The position numbers and the translations under genes are program-made. The notes beneath the pieces were generated by a model, which worked only from the letters and a program-made list of their open reading frames with translations, did not search any database and had not been told where the DNA came from. Below are positions 8,835 to 19,294 of a stretch of 20,000 nt of DNA, one piece after another. Location: positions 12,501 through 32,500 of the forward strand of contig LUCW03000356.1 in NCBI GenBank assembly GCA_001586965.3. Reading direction: 5' to 3'. Each line of letters opens with the position of its first letter. Position 1 is the first letter of the stretch. This DNA comes from Sphaeroforma sirkka (taxonomy: Eukaryota; Opisthokonta; Ichthyosporea; Ichthyophonida).

Positions 8835-9509
8835 TCAAGAGAATCGGCAAGACTGCCATTTGTCCGCAACTAACTTTAGTACACGTGGATCGCTGGCCAC
8901 CCGGTCATACAATTTTTGCACATGTGGCGGTATGGGTGGCATAGCGGCACCCATAGACCACAACTCGTGCAATGCAGCAAATATAGCCAGGTCTGCAAAC
9001 GTCCTAGTCTCGCCTACAATCCAAAAGGAATCGAGATTAAGAGTAGCTTCCTGGCTATCACTTGTGTTGGTTTCGATCATGCTCTCGAGATCTGTCAAAA
9101 TAGGGGGTAAGCGCGTGCTCACTAGGGTGGATAGGAATTGGGCACGCTCTTTGTCTGTCTTGCACTGATACCAGCCTATAGACGAGAGGTCGCTTAAGCG
9201 ATTGATAACACTTTCAGCTATTGCGGCGTGTATTTCGTCGCTCGGATACTCTCCTACAACCTTCGCCGTATACGTTATGATACTGTTAGTCTGCGCTACA
9301 ATCCGGTCTTTCCCAGCCGTGTTGGTGGTCAGCAGGACCGGTAGCTGCTGATAGGGCAATCGGAACCCATGTAGCCCGCTTTCACGCATAGTAAGAAACT
9401 GGTTCCAGCTAACACGTGTGACTGTCAGATCGACAGGTTGACGACCCACTGTGCACAGTAACTCACATACATCACCTCGGCCACGGTGAGCAAAGTACGT
9501 GAGATGCAT
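8835..9509 (-). CDS. glutathione S-transferase, sigma-like, intronless
   Basis: The enzyme conjugates reduced glutathione to electrophiles, or isomerises/reduces small substrates, in the cytosol. The start chosen at 9509 gives 224 aa beginning MHLTYFAHRGRGD. An in-frame ATG at 9542 would add 11 residues that fall before the fold. The N-terminal thioredoxin-like domain has the catalytic-type Tyr five residues from the start, the cis-Pro loop QLPVL and the glutathione-binding QTNSI. The C-terminal all-helical domain has TFADLAIF, the N-capping box and hydrophobic staple of GSTs. The length is normal for the family. The order of motifs and the LTYF start suggest the sigma/alpha/mu tyrosine group. 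It has no introns although both neighbours have six or seven. It is transcribed toward the phosphodiesterase and away from the PDHA gene. The exact GST class and substrate are not readable. Confidence 0.87.
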   Translation of the reverse strand: MHLTYFAHRGRGDVCELLCTVGRQPVDLTVTRVSWNQFLTMRESGLHGFRLPYQQLPVLLTTNTAGKDRIVAQTNSIITYTAKVVGEYPSDEIHAAIAESVINRLSDLSSIGWYQCKTDKERAQFLSTLVSTRLPPILTDLESMIETNTSDSQEATLNLDSFWIVGETRTFADLAIFAALHELWSMGAAMPPIPPHVQKLYDRVASDPRVLKLVADKWQSCRFS

Positions 9510-9542
9510 TTTGGTGGAATGATCGGGATTGTATGTCAACAT

Positions 9543-10605
9543 TGAGCTTGAATTTACGAACTACGATATAAGTCGCTGACGTTGAAAATAGCTATTTTCT
9601 GTAGTCCCTTTGCTGGGTGAATACGTAGCTAGCAACCTCTTGAACTGGGAGTCCGCCTTCTAGCTGCTGCAATATCTACTTCTAATCGCTCTACTAGCCG
9701 TTGTATTCTCCTGTCCTTCTATTGATCTTTACCTGATCAAAAGCTTCCAAGGGATGGGATGGGAAGGGGGTAGTAAGTAGACGATCAAACAGTAATACTT
9801 CCTCTAAATCTGAGCAACTGTTCGAAAAAATATAGGGATATTCACCCATCAGTTGTCTATACAGCAGTGTAGGTTTTATTTGCGTGTGGGAATAGGTACA
9901 ATCGCTGTTTAGTATTGAGTCAGCCTACAATAAATTGTTATACAAGTGGTGCGTAACTTGAGAGTCTATGACTTCAAGTGGTACTATTTAGGTATATACA
10001 CAGCTATACATACATAATCTTGCATCATTTGACTGTGCCTTGCATCAACGGGATGTAGGCCTGAAGCCTTGTAATTTGCATTAGTAGACTGTGTGGCCTG
10101 CTCTCTACTCTCCAATAGAGAGGGAAAGCAAATACAATATGCATTTGATGGTGTGATAGATTTCCAGCTGATTATAGTGATTTCTTCTAAATTGGCACTT
10201 TCAAAAGTGTCATCAAATTGTCAGATTGGAACCCAATCAAATTTTGTTATTCTCTCACCAAGGAACAAAATCTGTAATCTAGTTTTTCGTACGTATTCAC
10301 TAGGTTTTTCTGGTGATGGAAATCTGATATTTGGGGGGTTTTTTTATGTAAAAAAAGTTTTTATTTTTATAAAAATGAAATCATCGAGTGTTGAGCATGT
10401 TCGGTACTGTCATTCTGCAAGTCCAGATTCCTTATTTAGCCATCTGAGTAAATTGGATAATTAACTGATATTCGAGACTCGGGAGTCGGGTGGGCTAATT
10501 TAATATATAGGTAGATCACCACACGGCTGTGTACACAGTAAATAGAAGCTCATCGTATATCATAGTCTGTAGACTCAGGTAGCGCCCACACACTTACGAT
10601 TGACA
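9543..10605. other. divergent spacer between GST and PDHA
   Basis: The ~1.1 kb between the two divergent start codons presumably holds both promoters, but no box can be named with confidence. The AT-rich hairpin segment at 10093-10464 is listed separately. Nothing else coding is supported. Confidence 0.5.
10093..10464 (+). other. AT-rich segment with clustered hairpins and an orphan 123-codon frame
   Basis: The segment has several tight inverted repeats: CACTTT/AAAGTG near 10197, ATTGG/CCAAT near 10226, ATTTTGTT/AACAAAAT near 10240-10270, TTTTTTTA/TAAAAAAA near 10333-10350, and the perfect palindrome ATTTTTATAAAAAT near 10360. The plus frame through it is open for 123 codons and ends in TAA. 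It matches no family I recognise, and its F/I/K/S-rich composition follows base content. It could be an uncharacterised small gene, an inserted AT-rich element, or chance. Confidence 0.3.
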
Positions 10606-10632
10606 ATGCTGAGCACAAGGCAACTCGTACAG
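10606..10632 (+). CDS. PDHA exon 1 (start of the mitochondrial presequence)
   Basis: Nine codons, MLSTRQLVQ, end at ACAG|GTACCG in phase 0. Joined to exon 2 they form a basic, acid-free presequence of the expected length. The start is inferred from this fit. No competing ATG with a good donor was seen between here and exon 2. Confidence 0.75.
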
Positions 10633-11173
10633 GTACCGTAAAGCTTTTGTGCATGGCTGATGGAGTTTGAATGCTATAGCTTCCTGTGCACTAATATTAA
10701 ATGTACCGGTCATACTCGGTAGAGAGCACGTGTGGTACTAGTGTCGAATGCTTGAACTAGTCGTGATCTACCCTTATTTTTTTTGGCTAATCTAGGACTG
10801 CTTTCGTGTAAAATATCGTATATATTTCGAATTTCAATGTTCGCGACGTGCTCTTTTGCTCGTCGATTAGTGTTTATTTTAGTCGCTTCACTAGATAAAA
10901 GTACACGCTGTTGCTGGACGTTGTACCCATCTGTATTTTAATAAACTAATTTTATCAATCCTTTGTATACATATTTCCAACAGCTGCGCCCAGCGGTAGC
11001 CCCGCTGGCGAAGCGATTCTTCGCTTCCACTAAGGTGGTCAAGGCCGATCACACTTTCAAGTTGGATGTATGTTATATATATCGATAGCATGCTTACTTG
11101 GTGTACGCGCTACATCTGCGATCACGTGCGCACCTATAAACTGTATATGTAGTATTGTATATTTAAATGTATG

Positions 11174-11208
<35 letters not shown>

Positions 11209-11215
11209 GTATGTT

Positions 11216-11249
<34 letters not shown>

Positions 11250-14200
11250 GAGAGTGTGTGTGTGTTATCTACATAATTATATATAGGTGTGTGTGTGTCC
11301 GTATTGATGCCTTTAATATATACATGCGGATACACACATATGTATGTGTGTGCGGATATACGTAAATAATTTGTTCGTATGTGTACACGTATCATATATA
11401 CGATGTATGCATACATAGGGTATATACATTAGAACATGTGGTAATGAACGGGGGAATTGTATTGTTCAAATACATGTGAAATATATGTATGCATGTGCGT
11501 TTTTATCAATACTGATGCAGATACGGATACTTCAAGAAGTATATTTGGAAAGCTTCTATGAACACACATGTGTGTACATATATTTATGCTAAGTGGATGT
11601 ATTGTGTACGTGTTTGTGTGTGTGTGTGTGTTTGATGTAAATTAATATATGTTTGTATTTCGAGGGTTTTCAATGTATATATATATTTATATGTAAATGT
11701 ATATCATTTCCATGTTTTTGTGCATGTATTCAATACATGTATGTGAAGTGCATCGGAGAATCACTATTTTTATAATGTCCTGTGATCTTCTGCGGATGAT
11801 TGGTATATATATATTCAGTCGTATCAAGGAGCTAATTTCAGACGAAGCTGAACCATAAAACTCAAGTTGTGCAGATGTTTTGTGGTTGTTATTCTTATGT
11901 ACCACCGGTGTGGATGATGTCTTTTTCATGTATTGTTAAGGCACTCGTACGTTAGCGTGAAACTACAGTTTATCATCTGTGATCATCGTAGATATATCTC
12001 TCCCCGGGCATGTATACGTAGATACGTCGACTAGTATATACCTCCACTTCAGGGAAACGATTGTGATTGTCCAAGTTTGATACTATTTCCACGCCACTTT
12101 AAAAGTCGGTGCACGAATCTACGCATTATGCTGTTCTCCGTTTCTATTCGGATCATTCGGCTGTGTGTCAAAGCTATGAGAAAGCGCAGTAACATGTACG
12201 AGTGTTGTGCTATTGCAGTTTAAGCAAGCCCTTGTGCTATATGTATGTAGATGTATTGTATGTGTTATTGCAACTTAAGCGATCCTATGTGCTATATGTA
12301 TGTAGACGTACTGTATGCGCATCAGGAGCTACCCTTCTTACTGACACCTCCTTCCACGACATGCACCCCTTGTTCGCAATAGCCATTCGACATGCACAAG
12401 ATCGAGGACGAGGGACCATCAACCGATTGCACCATATCCAGCGAAGAAGCCATAGAACTCTACACACAAATGACTAAGATCCGTAAGATGGAGACCGCCG
12501 CGGGCGATTTATACAAAACCAAGTTTGTGCGCGGGTTCTGCCATTTGTATACCGGACAGGTATGGTTTTCGATATATTTGTTTGTATACTGTTGGCATAT
12601 GGTTTCTAATACAGAATATAATTTATATGCGTCGGCTATTTATAGCTCTCTTTTAGTATTGCTCATCATCAGTACGTGACAACAACAAAAATATGCATTG
12701 ATGCATGTGCATATATTTCATCTACATATCGATAGGCTAAACATAACATAAACAGCTATACATCAGTTGGCTACTGGTCAGTTGCATGCTCGTATGTGTA
12801 TATCATTCACTGCGTATACCACAGGTAACATGTCCATAGAATGTGGGCTACCGCTGAGGCAATACGCCATTCGATAGCATATGTGTAGTATTATGAATCA
12901 TTCTGAAGCGCAAATTGGCTGTCTGACTGTGTAATGTAGTCGGTGTGTGCGAGCTGTCATGAGCTTTTATTATACTCAGTAGCCGATAGATGCACAGCAG
13001 GTACTGGAATTATAGATTAAGGAGTTCTAGCTGATTCAGCTGCAAGTCTTTTGAACTATATTGTGCGGAGGTCGTAGTGCTATTCCAAACTAAGTTAAGA
13101 GTCATCTGAAGGGTGCAAACTGCTTTGTAGCAGAATTATTGATACACATACGTCCAGTGTTTGGTGTCTGATCGGCACTTCTCCCTTGCTCAGACTTCGG
13201 ATAGCCTCTCACTAAGGGTACTGCAGAACTATGTACAATATCTGATGTCTCTGCACTATATTACCCGCCAACCACAGGAAGCTGTAGCGACTGGAATGCA
13301 CAGCGTTTTAAAGAAGGGTGATAGTTGGATCACCTCTTACCGTTGCCATGGTATCACGTGGTTGCTAGGTGCCTCTATGGAGGCTGTTCTCGGAGAACTT
13401 TGCGGTATGTGCATAGCACCAAGCCCCTCAAGTTGTATGTTAGAGTGCTGAAGTAGGTGTTGACTGGTCGTAGGTGTATGATTTGTGGGGTGCTGTTGTT
13501 TCACCGACAAGAAGGAATGATATGAACGACAGATACATCTGTTCTGTTGGATTGGATATTAAGAACTGTGTCGGTCTGTTGTCGTACTGTAATTTCGTAC
13601 ATGTGGGTACAATGGGTGAGAGTGTATAGTTATAGTCATACATATCTACTTACTATTTTGACTTTGTTTGCCGTCTCGTTTTGCCTGTTTTTCGTAGTGG
13701 CAAGCGAATGTGCAATGCTCTATGGTGATGCATTGGCATCCGTGTGTGTTTCCGTGTTTAAGTATATATCTAAACAATTCATAGATACAAAGGATGTATA
13801 CGTGAAGGTGTGAATATATCTACAGTAGTTCACAAGTATGCGATTTTATATATATACATGTGTGTGGCGATGGCGACTTTATCGAATATTATGTGTGATA
13901 GTTTCTTCTCTTCAAAATGTAAAGTCAAAATCGCTTCCAAACCTACGTGCTTGCAAAAATACACACTCACTTGTGTGTTTGGAGCGAAGAATTACACTCG
14001 CGTGTATCTGATTCTGCGAACAAACTGTTTTCTCTTATTCATGTAATTACCTATGTATAAATACAAATATTCATTCATGCTTGCGAAATTACAAACAAAG
14101 ATTTCGAGTCCGTGTGAAGCATTGCATTTATACATTGAACCCGAATGAATATCCAAACAGCATGCTTCACTTGTTCGTATATTGATTAATGTTTGTATGT

Positions 14201-15786
14201 GCCCCTTTTTTTGTTTGTGTTTGGTTTTTTTTACTGTTCGCTCAGTATTTAGTGACATTTGCCTTTGTACTCCACAATCATGTGTATGAGTATCTGTATC
14301 TGGACTGGCGCCTCCGCTACACTTCGAGTATCTCACAGTGCACACCTTCCCCATAACGTTACCATCTCCACTCACAGGTCGAAGCTGTGGAGTCTCCCAG
14401 GGTAAGGGAGGTTCTATGCACATGTACTGGGACCACTTCTACGGTGGTAACGGTATTGTCGGTGCGCAAACCTCGTTGGGTGCGGGTCTGGGCTTCTACC
14501 ACCAGTACAAAAACACCGGCGGACTGTCTGTCGCCATGTACGGTGATGGTGCTGCCAACCAGGGTCAGCTGTTTGAGGTGTGTATGTGTGTGCGTCCCGT
14601 CATGGTATGGTGTTGCTCTAGCTCGATTTGAACACACGAGTTATTGAGGAAGATAAACTAATGTCAATAAACGATAGTACCTGTTGCATATTCTTCAGCT
14701 GCTGACAGTATTTTCTACTCAATTTCTTTCTATTGGCAGGCAATGAACATGGCCAAACTGTGGGATCTACCCACGCTTTTCATATGCGAAAATAACAGAT
14801 ACGGTATGGGAACTTCGCAGGAGCGTTCATCCGCTTCTATCGACTACTATGCACGTGGCGATTACATCCCTGGCATTCGGGTATGTTGAGAAAACACAAT
14901 ATCCATGCATATGGATTTGTATGTGTGTAGAATTGCGATACCACAACATGTGTACATAAGGAGAGGAGCGGTGTATAGTTGAGTATCTCTTATTTTACCT
15001 TCAGTGCTTATATTTTATATATTTATCCGTGGTATGTGGTTCTACACTTGTACACCACACATGTCGCTCAACATACAGCTGACTCCACTGAAACAGGTGA
15101 ACGGTATGGATATCCTACACGTCCGCGAGGCCACCAAGTACGCCGCCGAGTACGCGCGCAGTGGCAAGGGACCGCTAGTGCTAGAAATGGTTACCTACCG
15201 TTACGGAGGACACTCTATGTCCGACCCAGGTACTAGTTACCGTACCAGAGACGAGGTCAAGAAGATGCGACAGGGATCTGACCCTATTATGGGGCTCAAG
15301 AACCGCATCATCGAGGCCGGTATGATCACTGAGGAGGAGATTAAAGCCATTGACAAGCAGGCCAAGGAGGAGGTCGATGCGGCGGTCGCGGTCGCGAAGG
15401 AGTCGCCGGAGATCGATGACTCTGGCATGGTGGACCACACCTACGCACTGCCCATACAGAAGGTATGCGCATGTTTTTAGGGTTTAGGATCATTGATTCT
15501 GTGCGAGGGTGTGGTGGGAATATTGTTTTTGTGATGTTTGTATCGCTTCCCCTTCATGAGATAAGAAGGTAGGCATGTCATTGGTTGTTATGAGTGATTG
15601 GATGGGTGTGTAGAGGTGGTGTATATGGCTTTGATGGGTGGTACGCTTCGCTTTCTGTCAATAAGTTAGCCACAAATAGCTGATGAGACATCCTTTCTAC
15701 ATACCCCTCGACAGATCCGAGGAATGACGATGCATGAAACGTTTACGCCACCGGGTTACACCGCCCCGATGGATGTCAAGTACTAA
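10606..15786 (+). CDS. pyruvate dehydrogenase E1 component subunit alpha, mitochondrial, 8 exons
   Basis: This is the thiamine-diphosphate-dependent decarboxylase subunit of the pyruvate dehydrogenase complex. It works with E1 beta in the mitochondrial matrix to feed acetyl groups from pyruvate into the TCA cycle. The exons are 10606-10632, 10984-11067, 12383-12559, 13278-13404, 14378-14577, 14740-14880, 15097-15462 and 15715-15786. They total 1194 nt (397 aa plus TAA) with all phases consistent. Residues 1-26 form an Arg/Lys-rich, acid-free presequence ending near [16 protein letters not shown] and YRCHG lead into the active site. The ThDP motif GDG-X26-NN runs from G194 to N224. [18 protein letters not shown] is the phosphorylation loop, with S292 and S299 at sites 1 and 2 and S238 at site 3, so control by PDH kinase/phosphatase is expected. 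The length is typical. The E1 beta gene is not in the window. Confidence 0.96.
10984..11067 (+). CDS. PDHA exon 2 (presequence end, mature N-terminus)
   Basis: It encodes residues 10-37. LAKRFFAST is the likely presequence cleavage region, and KADHTFKLD begins the mature protein. The acceptor is CCAACAG, the donor GTATGT, and it is phase 0 at both ends. Confidence 0.88.
11170..11250. repeat. TA microsatellite in PDHA intron 2
   Basis: Two (TA)n blocks are separated by AAATGTATGTTTAAA, and the flanks AAATGTATGTATAAA and AAATGTATGTTTAAA are near-identical. The array is therefore a duplicated unit of flank plus TA run. Confidence 0.9.
12207..12315. repeat. two tandem ~55-bp copies before PDHA exon 3
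   Basis: TATTGCA(G/A)(T/C)TTAAGC is followed by TGTGCTATATGTATGTAGA in both copies. The TTAAGC anchors lie at 12220 and 12275, 55 bp apart. The pair ends about 70 bp before the exon 3 acceptor. Confidence 0.85.
12383..12559 (+). CDS. PDHA exon 3
   Basis: It encodes residues 38-96. [11 protein letters not shown] matches the conserved DLHxxEEGP start of E1 alpha, and [10 protein letters not shown] ends the exon. The donor is GTATGG, phase 0. Confidence 0.96.
12560..13277 (+). other. PDHA intron 3
   Basis: A 718-nt intron in which no gene, RNA or clear repeat was seen. It ends at AACCACAG. Confidence 0.85.
13278..13404 (+). CDS. PDHA exon 4
   Basis: It encodes residues 97-139 (last codon split), [11 protein letters not shown] through YRCHGITW to GELCG. 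YRCHG holds the active-site loop His120. The acceptor is CCACAG, the donor GTATGT, phase 1. Confidence 0.95.
13405..14377 (+). other. PDHA intron 4
   Basis: A 973-nt intron in which no supported gene is seen. Plus frames at 13547-13813 and 13810-14046 and a minus frame at 13992-14423 are unrecognised and partly overlap exon 5 as antisense shadow. Confidence 0.85.
14378..14577 (+). CDS. PDHA exon 5 (first half of the ThDP motif)
   Basis: It encodes residues 139-205. [20 protein letters not shown] and GDGAANQGQ are nearly invariant E1-alpha segments. GDG (194-196) opens the thiamine-diphosphate/magnesium motif. The donor is GTGTGT, phase 0. Confidence 0.97.
14740..14880 (+). CDS. PDHA exon 6 (second half of the ThDP motif)
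   Basis: It encodes residues 206-252. [12 protein letters not shown] completes the ThDP motif with N223 and N224. [13 protein letters not shown] contains S238, the counterpart of mammalian phosphorylation site 3. The acceptor is TTGGCAG, the donor GTATGT, phase 0. Confidence 0.97.
15097..15462 (+). CDS. PDHA exon 7 (phosphorylation loop)
   Basis: It encodes residues 253-374. [15 protein letters not shown] carries H291 plus S292 and S299 (sites 1 and 2). The rest is the C-terminal helical part. The acceptor is GAAACAG, the donor GTATGC, phase 0. GC content is clearly higher than in the flanking introns. Confidence 0.97.
15715..15786 (+). CDS. PDHA exon 8 (stop codon)
   Basis: It encodes residues 375-397 and TAA. 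The short tail ends YTAPMDVKY. The acceptor is CGACAG and the phase matches exon 7. Confidence 0.9.
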   Translation: MRGMTMHETFTPPGYTAPMDVKY

Positions 15787-16640
15787 ATATTCCAAAACGA
15801 GAAGCGTAGTAGAGAACACATGTATGTATGTTAATGTCTTGATAGTAGGCAAAATCCGTAATAAAAAATTTTAACCCAACGAGAAACTTTAAAATTAGAT
15901 TAAGGATAAGGATATATATGAGAAGTGGGCGTCCGCAGCTCTATGGATTGTCGCTCTCCTTTTTAAGCCTGTTTTTGCCAATGGGGTACAAAATCCGATG
16001 AATAAAATTGAGACCAGTCACAAGGCACGAAGATTTGAACTTTAAAACGAGTCCAACGATTACAAATTTCTCGCTTCGTCTCATATTTGGAGGTGTTTTA
16101 TTATCTGATCTATTTGGTGATATGTAACTATTTCAGCGGTCCGCAATCCTTTTACACCCCGCCCGCGATGCCCTGATCACACTTGCGTATACTCGTATAC
16201 AAAATTTCACTCTGCAAAAAGCCATTCATAGCGGTTGTCTGGTTGAGCTTATCCCTCTCCGTTCGCTGTTTTTATAGCGTGGTTAACGTATCTATAAAAT
16301 TACCATTTTAGCTGTAGTGCCCAATGCAGGAGGTGTAGATGCGACTATATGCATTCGCACAGATAGAGGGTTTGGAGTTGTAGTTGATGTCGTCACCAGA
16401 TTGAGTTTGTTTTTGTGCAAATTTGAGTCGCCGACATAGTAGAGTTTTCTTTTCAACTCTTTTCAAGAATACAGGTTTTCGCCGTCAATTGATTTGTGCC
16501 TTGGATTGGCTGCCTGCTGGCGCATGCATCAATGGTGCTATAAAATACACGAGTCGCGTGCCACCCATAAAAGCCCTGCTGTTGCCTTCAATTCTCCGTC
16601 CGAGTCGGTTAGGTTGCGTAGGCATGCGTACGTACATGAG
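15787..16640. other. spacer after PDHA
   Basis: Apart from the PDHA 3' UTR, nothing supported is seen. A plus frame at 16423-16686 is unrecognised. Confidence 0.5.
15860..15865 (+). terminator. candidate PDHA polyadenylation signal
   Basis: A canonical AATAAA lies 74 nt after the PDHA stop. A second AATAAA at 16001-16006 sits in a similar AAAATCCG context, so either or both may be used. Confidence 0.5.
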
Positions 16641-16648
16641 TCATTATT

Positions 16649-16727
16649 CATATGTATATTTATCTATACACACGCTTATATTATGAATCCTTATCCATAT
16701 GTATCTTTATCTATACACACGCTTATA
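16649..16727. repeat. two ~47-bp direct copies
   Basis: CATATGTAT(A/C)TTTATC followed by TATACACACGCTTATAT occurs from 16649 and again from 16696. The two copies differ by very few bases in the shared part. Confidence 0.85.
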
Positions 16728-16831
16728 TGTGGAGCTCCACATACAGATGCAACTCGCACAAAGTGAAGGAATTCGCACGCACAAGAGCATTTCACCGGAC
16801 CACAATCAACTCCATTTCTCCCTACGCGGAC

Positions 16832-17420
16832 ACAGACAGCTACACCATAACCAGCAACCATTCGTCCAGAGATGTTCGGGAAACAGACAGCTATACCATA
16901 ACCAGCAACCATTCGTCCAGAGATGTTCGGGACACAGACAGCTACATCATAACCAGCAACCATTCGTCCAGATAAGCTCGGGACACACGGGACACAGACA
17001 GCTACACCATAGCCAGCAATTATTCGTCCAGAGATGTTCGGGACACAGACAACTACATCATAACCAGCAACCATTCGTCCAGAGAAGTTCGGGACACACG
17101 GGACACAGATAGCTACACCATAACCAGCAACCATTCGTCCAGAGAAGTTCGGGACACACGGGACACAGACAGCTACACCATAACCAGCAACCATTCGTCC
17201 AAAGAAGTTCGGGACAGAGACAGCTACACCATAACCAGCAACCCTTCGTCCAGGGAAGTTCGGGACACAGACGGCTACACCATAACCAGCAACCCTTCGT
17301 CCAGAGAAGTTCGGGATACAGACAGCTACACCATAACCAGCAACCATTCGTCCAGGGAAGTTCGGGACACAGACAACTACACCATAACCAGCAACCATTC
17401 GTCCAGAGCCGTTCGCTCTT
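16832..17420. repeat. 51/60-bp minisatellite, 11 copies
   Basis: Eleven tandem copies share ACAGACAGCTACACCATAAC, CAGCAACCATTCGTCCAG and a GTTCGGGAC end. Most units are 51 bp. Copies 3, 5 and 6 carry an extra 9-bp ACACGGGAC, giving 60 bp. Both lengths are multiples of three, and the array stays open on the minus strand for 285 codons (17548 to 16691), where it would read GRMVAGYGVAVCVPNFS repeats. The plus frames are stopped in copy 3 (TAA) and copy 6 (TAG). I recognise no protein and cannot tell a repeat protein from a fortunate non-coding array. Confidence 0.95.
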
Positions 17421-17762
17421 TTTACATGGAATTCCTGTCTATTCCAGCATCCCACCACATAGACCATAGGTAGCCCACCACTTTGGTCGGCTCGTGCGCC
17501 GGGGCAAAGCGAGCTAAGCCACTGCTCACATACATCCATACAGTCCACAGGGTATCAAAGTGGTGTCCAAATCCTACCAAGTTACTGCTAACCACAGATG
17601 AAGTCAACCGATTTGAGGCAGGGATGCGCATTCGGAATGTGTGGTCTACCTCTGAGGTTACAATCGGCCATGTGTGTGATGTTTGGGGTGTCTCTGAATA
17701 GAAATCATGAGCAAGATACTTATCCTTGTGCTACAGCACACTGATGGCGTATCAGGCATTCA
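17421..17762. other. spacer between two minisatellites
   Basis: No supported gene is seen. It contains the first ~43 codons of the 285-codon minus frame (from the ATG at 17548) and an overlapping 69-codon minus frame at 17422-17631. Neither resembles a known family. Confidence 0.4.
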
Positions 17763-18216
17763 CCTCGAGACATCTACAATCTTCACTGTCTATAGAGAAC
17801 TAGAGATATCTGCAATTTTCCTGTCTACTGAACCCTAGAGACATATGTACAATCTTCACTGTCTATAGAGACCTAGAGATATCTGCAATCTTCCTGTCTA
17901 TTGAGCCCTAGAGATATATGTACAATCTTCACTGTCTAGAGACCTAGAGATATCTGCAAACTTCACTGTCAATAGAGACCTAGAGATATGTACAATCTTC
18001 ACTGACTATACAGACCTAGAGATGACTACAAATCCTCCCTATAGAGACCTAGAGATATGTACAATCTTCACCGTCTATAGAGGCCTAAAGATATCTACAA
18101 TCTTCACTGTCTATAGAGACCTAGATATGTACAACTTCTCTATAGAGACCTAGAGATATCTGCGAACTTCACTGTCTATAAAGACCTAGAGATATCTACA
18201 ATCTTCACTGTCTATA
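17763..18216. repeat. ~36-bp minisatellite, about 12 diverged copies
   Basis: Units repeat GACCTAGAGATAT followed by CTGCAATCTTCACTGTCTAT with variants such as ATGTACAATCTTC and truncated copies. Spacing is mostly near 36 bp with indels. No frame stays open through it. Confidence 0.93.
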
Positions 18217-18329
18217 GAGTGTCCACAGAGATCAAGGGTATCTGTCTGCTTCTGAGAGCTGTCGGAACAGCCACCGTCTTCACATTGGCAACATCTTTAC
18301 CTCGGAACGCGCTGTTGATATCGTCTGCA
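18212..18329 (-). CDS. candidate terminal exon of unknown gene
   Basis: On the minus strand, a frame after a CTCCCTGAG acceptor-like site reads ADDINSAFRGKDVANVKTVA and on to LISVDTL and a TAG at the edge of the minisatellite. It has no ATG of its own, so it would be a 3' exon. The phase (one base, then whole codons) would accept the CUE-domain exon at 19295, across an intron containing the microsatellite. The opposite strand is also open here, and no family is recognised, so this is a weak call. Confidence 0.22.
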
Positions 18330-18440
18330 CTCAGGGAGACGCAATGACCGTGTAGAATGAGTAGAGCCTAAATATCAGCTACATGTGAATTCGCGAAAGA
18401 ATTTGACTATGCTGGACATTTCGTCCTCGGGTCAATAATA

Positions 18441-18812
<372 letters not shown>

Positions 18813-18829
18813 ATGCCTGTGTGCATGTA

Positions 18830-19294
18830 TGTTGGCATCTACTAGCATGTGCAACAACAAATACACGGAATTGCAGCCACGCTCCGTAGTACCTCATGAC
18901 TTGGTTCAGACATGTTAGCTTGCGCCATACAAATAACAAACATGCACAAGGCTACTCATTTCAGTTCCGTGTACTCTCTTAGTTTGCACTTGCCTCGCTC
19001 CTGAGAAATGATCAGGAATTTCGGAGAGATACAAAGAAAACCGGGTTGTACCAGAGCCGGATCAAACTAGCCAAACAAGATCACCATATAGGTCCGTCCA
19101 CACCTAATGCAGAATCGCAACAGCACAACTTGCGATGTCTAGATACGGTTGGCTCTTCCTCCAGCTATCCATACTACTTCTAGCACGTAAAACAAAGCTA
19201 CACACAACTGAATTTCATCAGCCTTCACAACACAAACGTCAGGCTTAACGTGTCCATCGACCAGTCCACAAACAATAAACCAAAACTGACATAC
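18830..19294. other. spacer or intron downstream of the CUE-domain exon
   Basis: No recognisable coding sequence is seen. On the minus strand a good acceptor (TTTCTCAG, ending at 19011) would add only a few codons (SEASAN, then TAA at 18989-18991) in the phase left by the CUE exon. This is an alternative to the candidate exon at 18212-18329. Confidence 0.35.

Larger units (their letters stand above)
11068..12382 (+). other. PDHA intron 2
   Basis: This 1315-nt intron contains a TA microsatellite (11170-11250), further TG-rich stretches to about 11640, and the 55-bp duplication before exon 3. I see no embedded gene. An 80-codon minus frame at 11687-11929 is unrecognised. Confidence 0.8.

Noticed and set aside
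14359-14637. Minus-strand and alternate plus frames over PDHA exon 5
   Set aside because: They are shadows of a GC-richer conserved exon. The chosen frame matches E1 alpha throughout.
16832-17420. Regularly spaced repeats suggesting a CRISPR-like array
   Set aside because: The whole unit is repeated with no unique spacers, and the context is clearly eukaryotic. It is a minisatellite.
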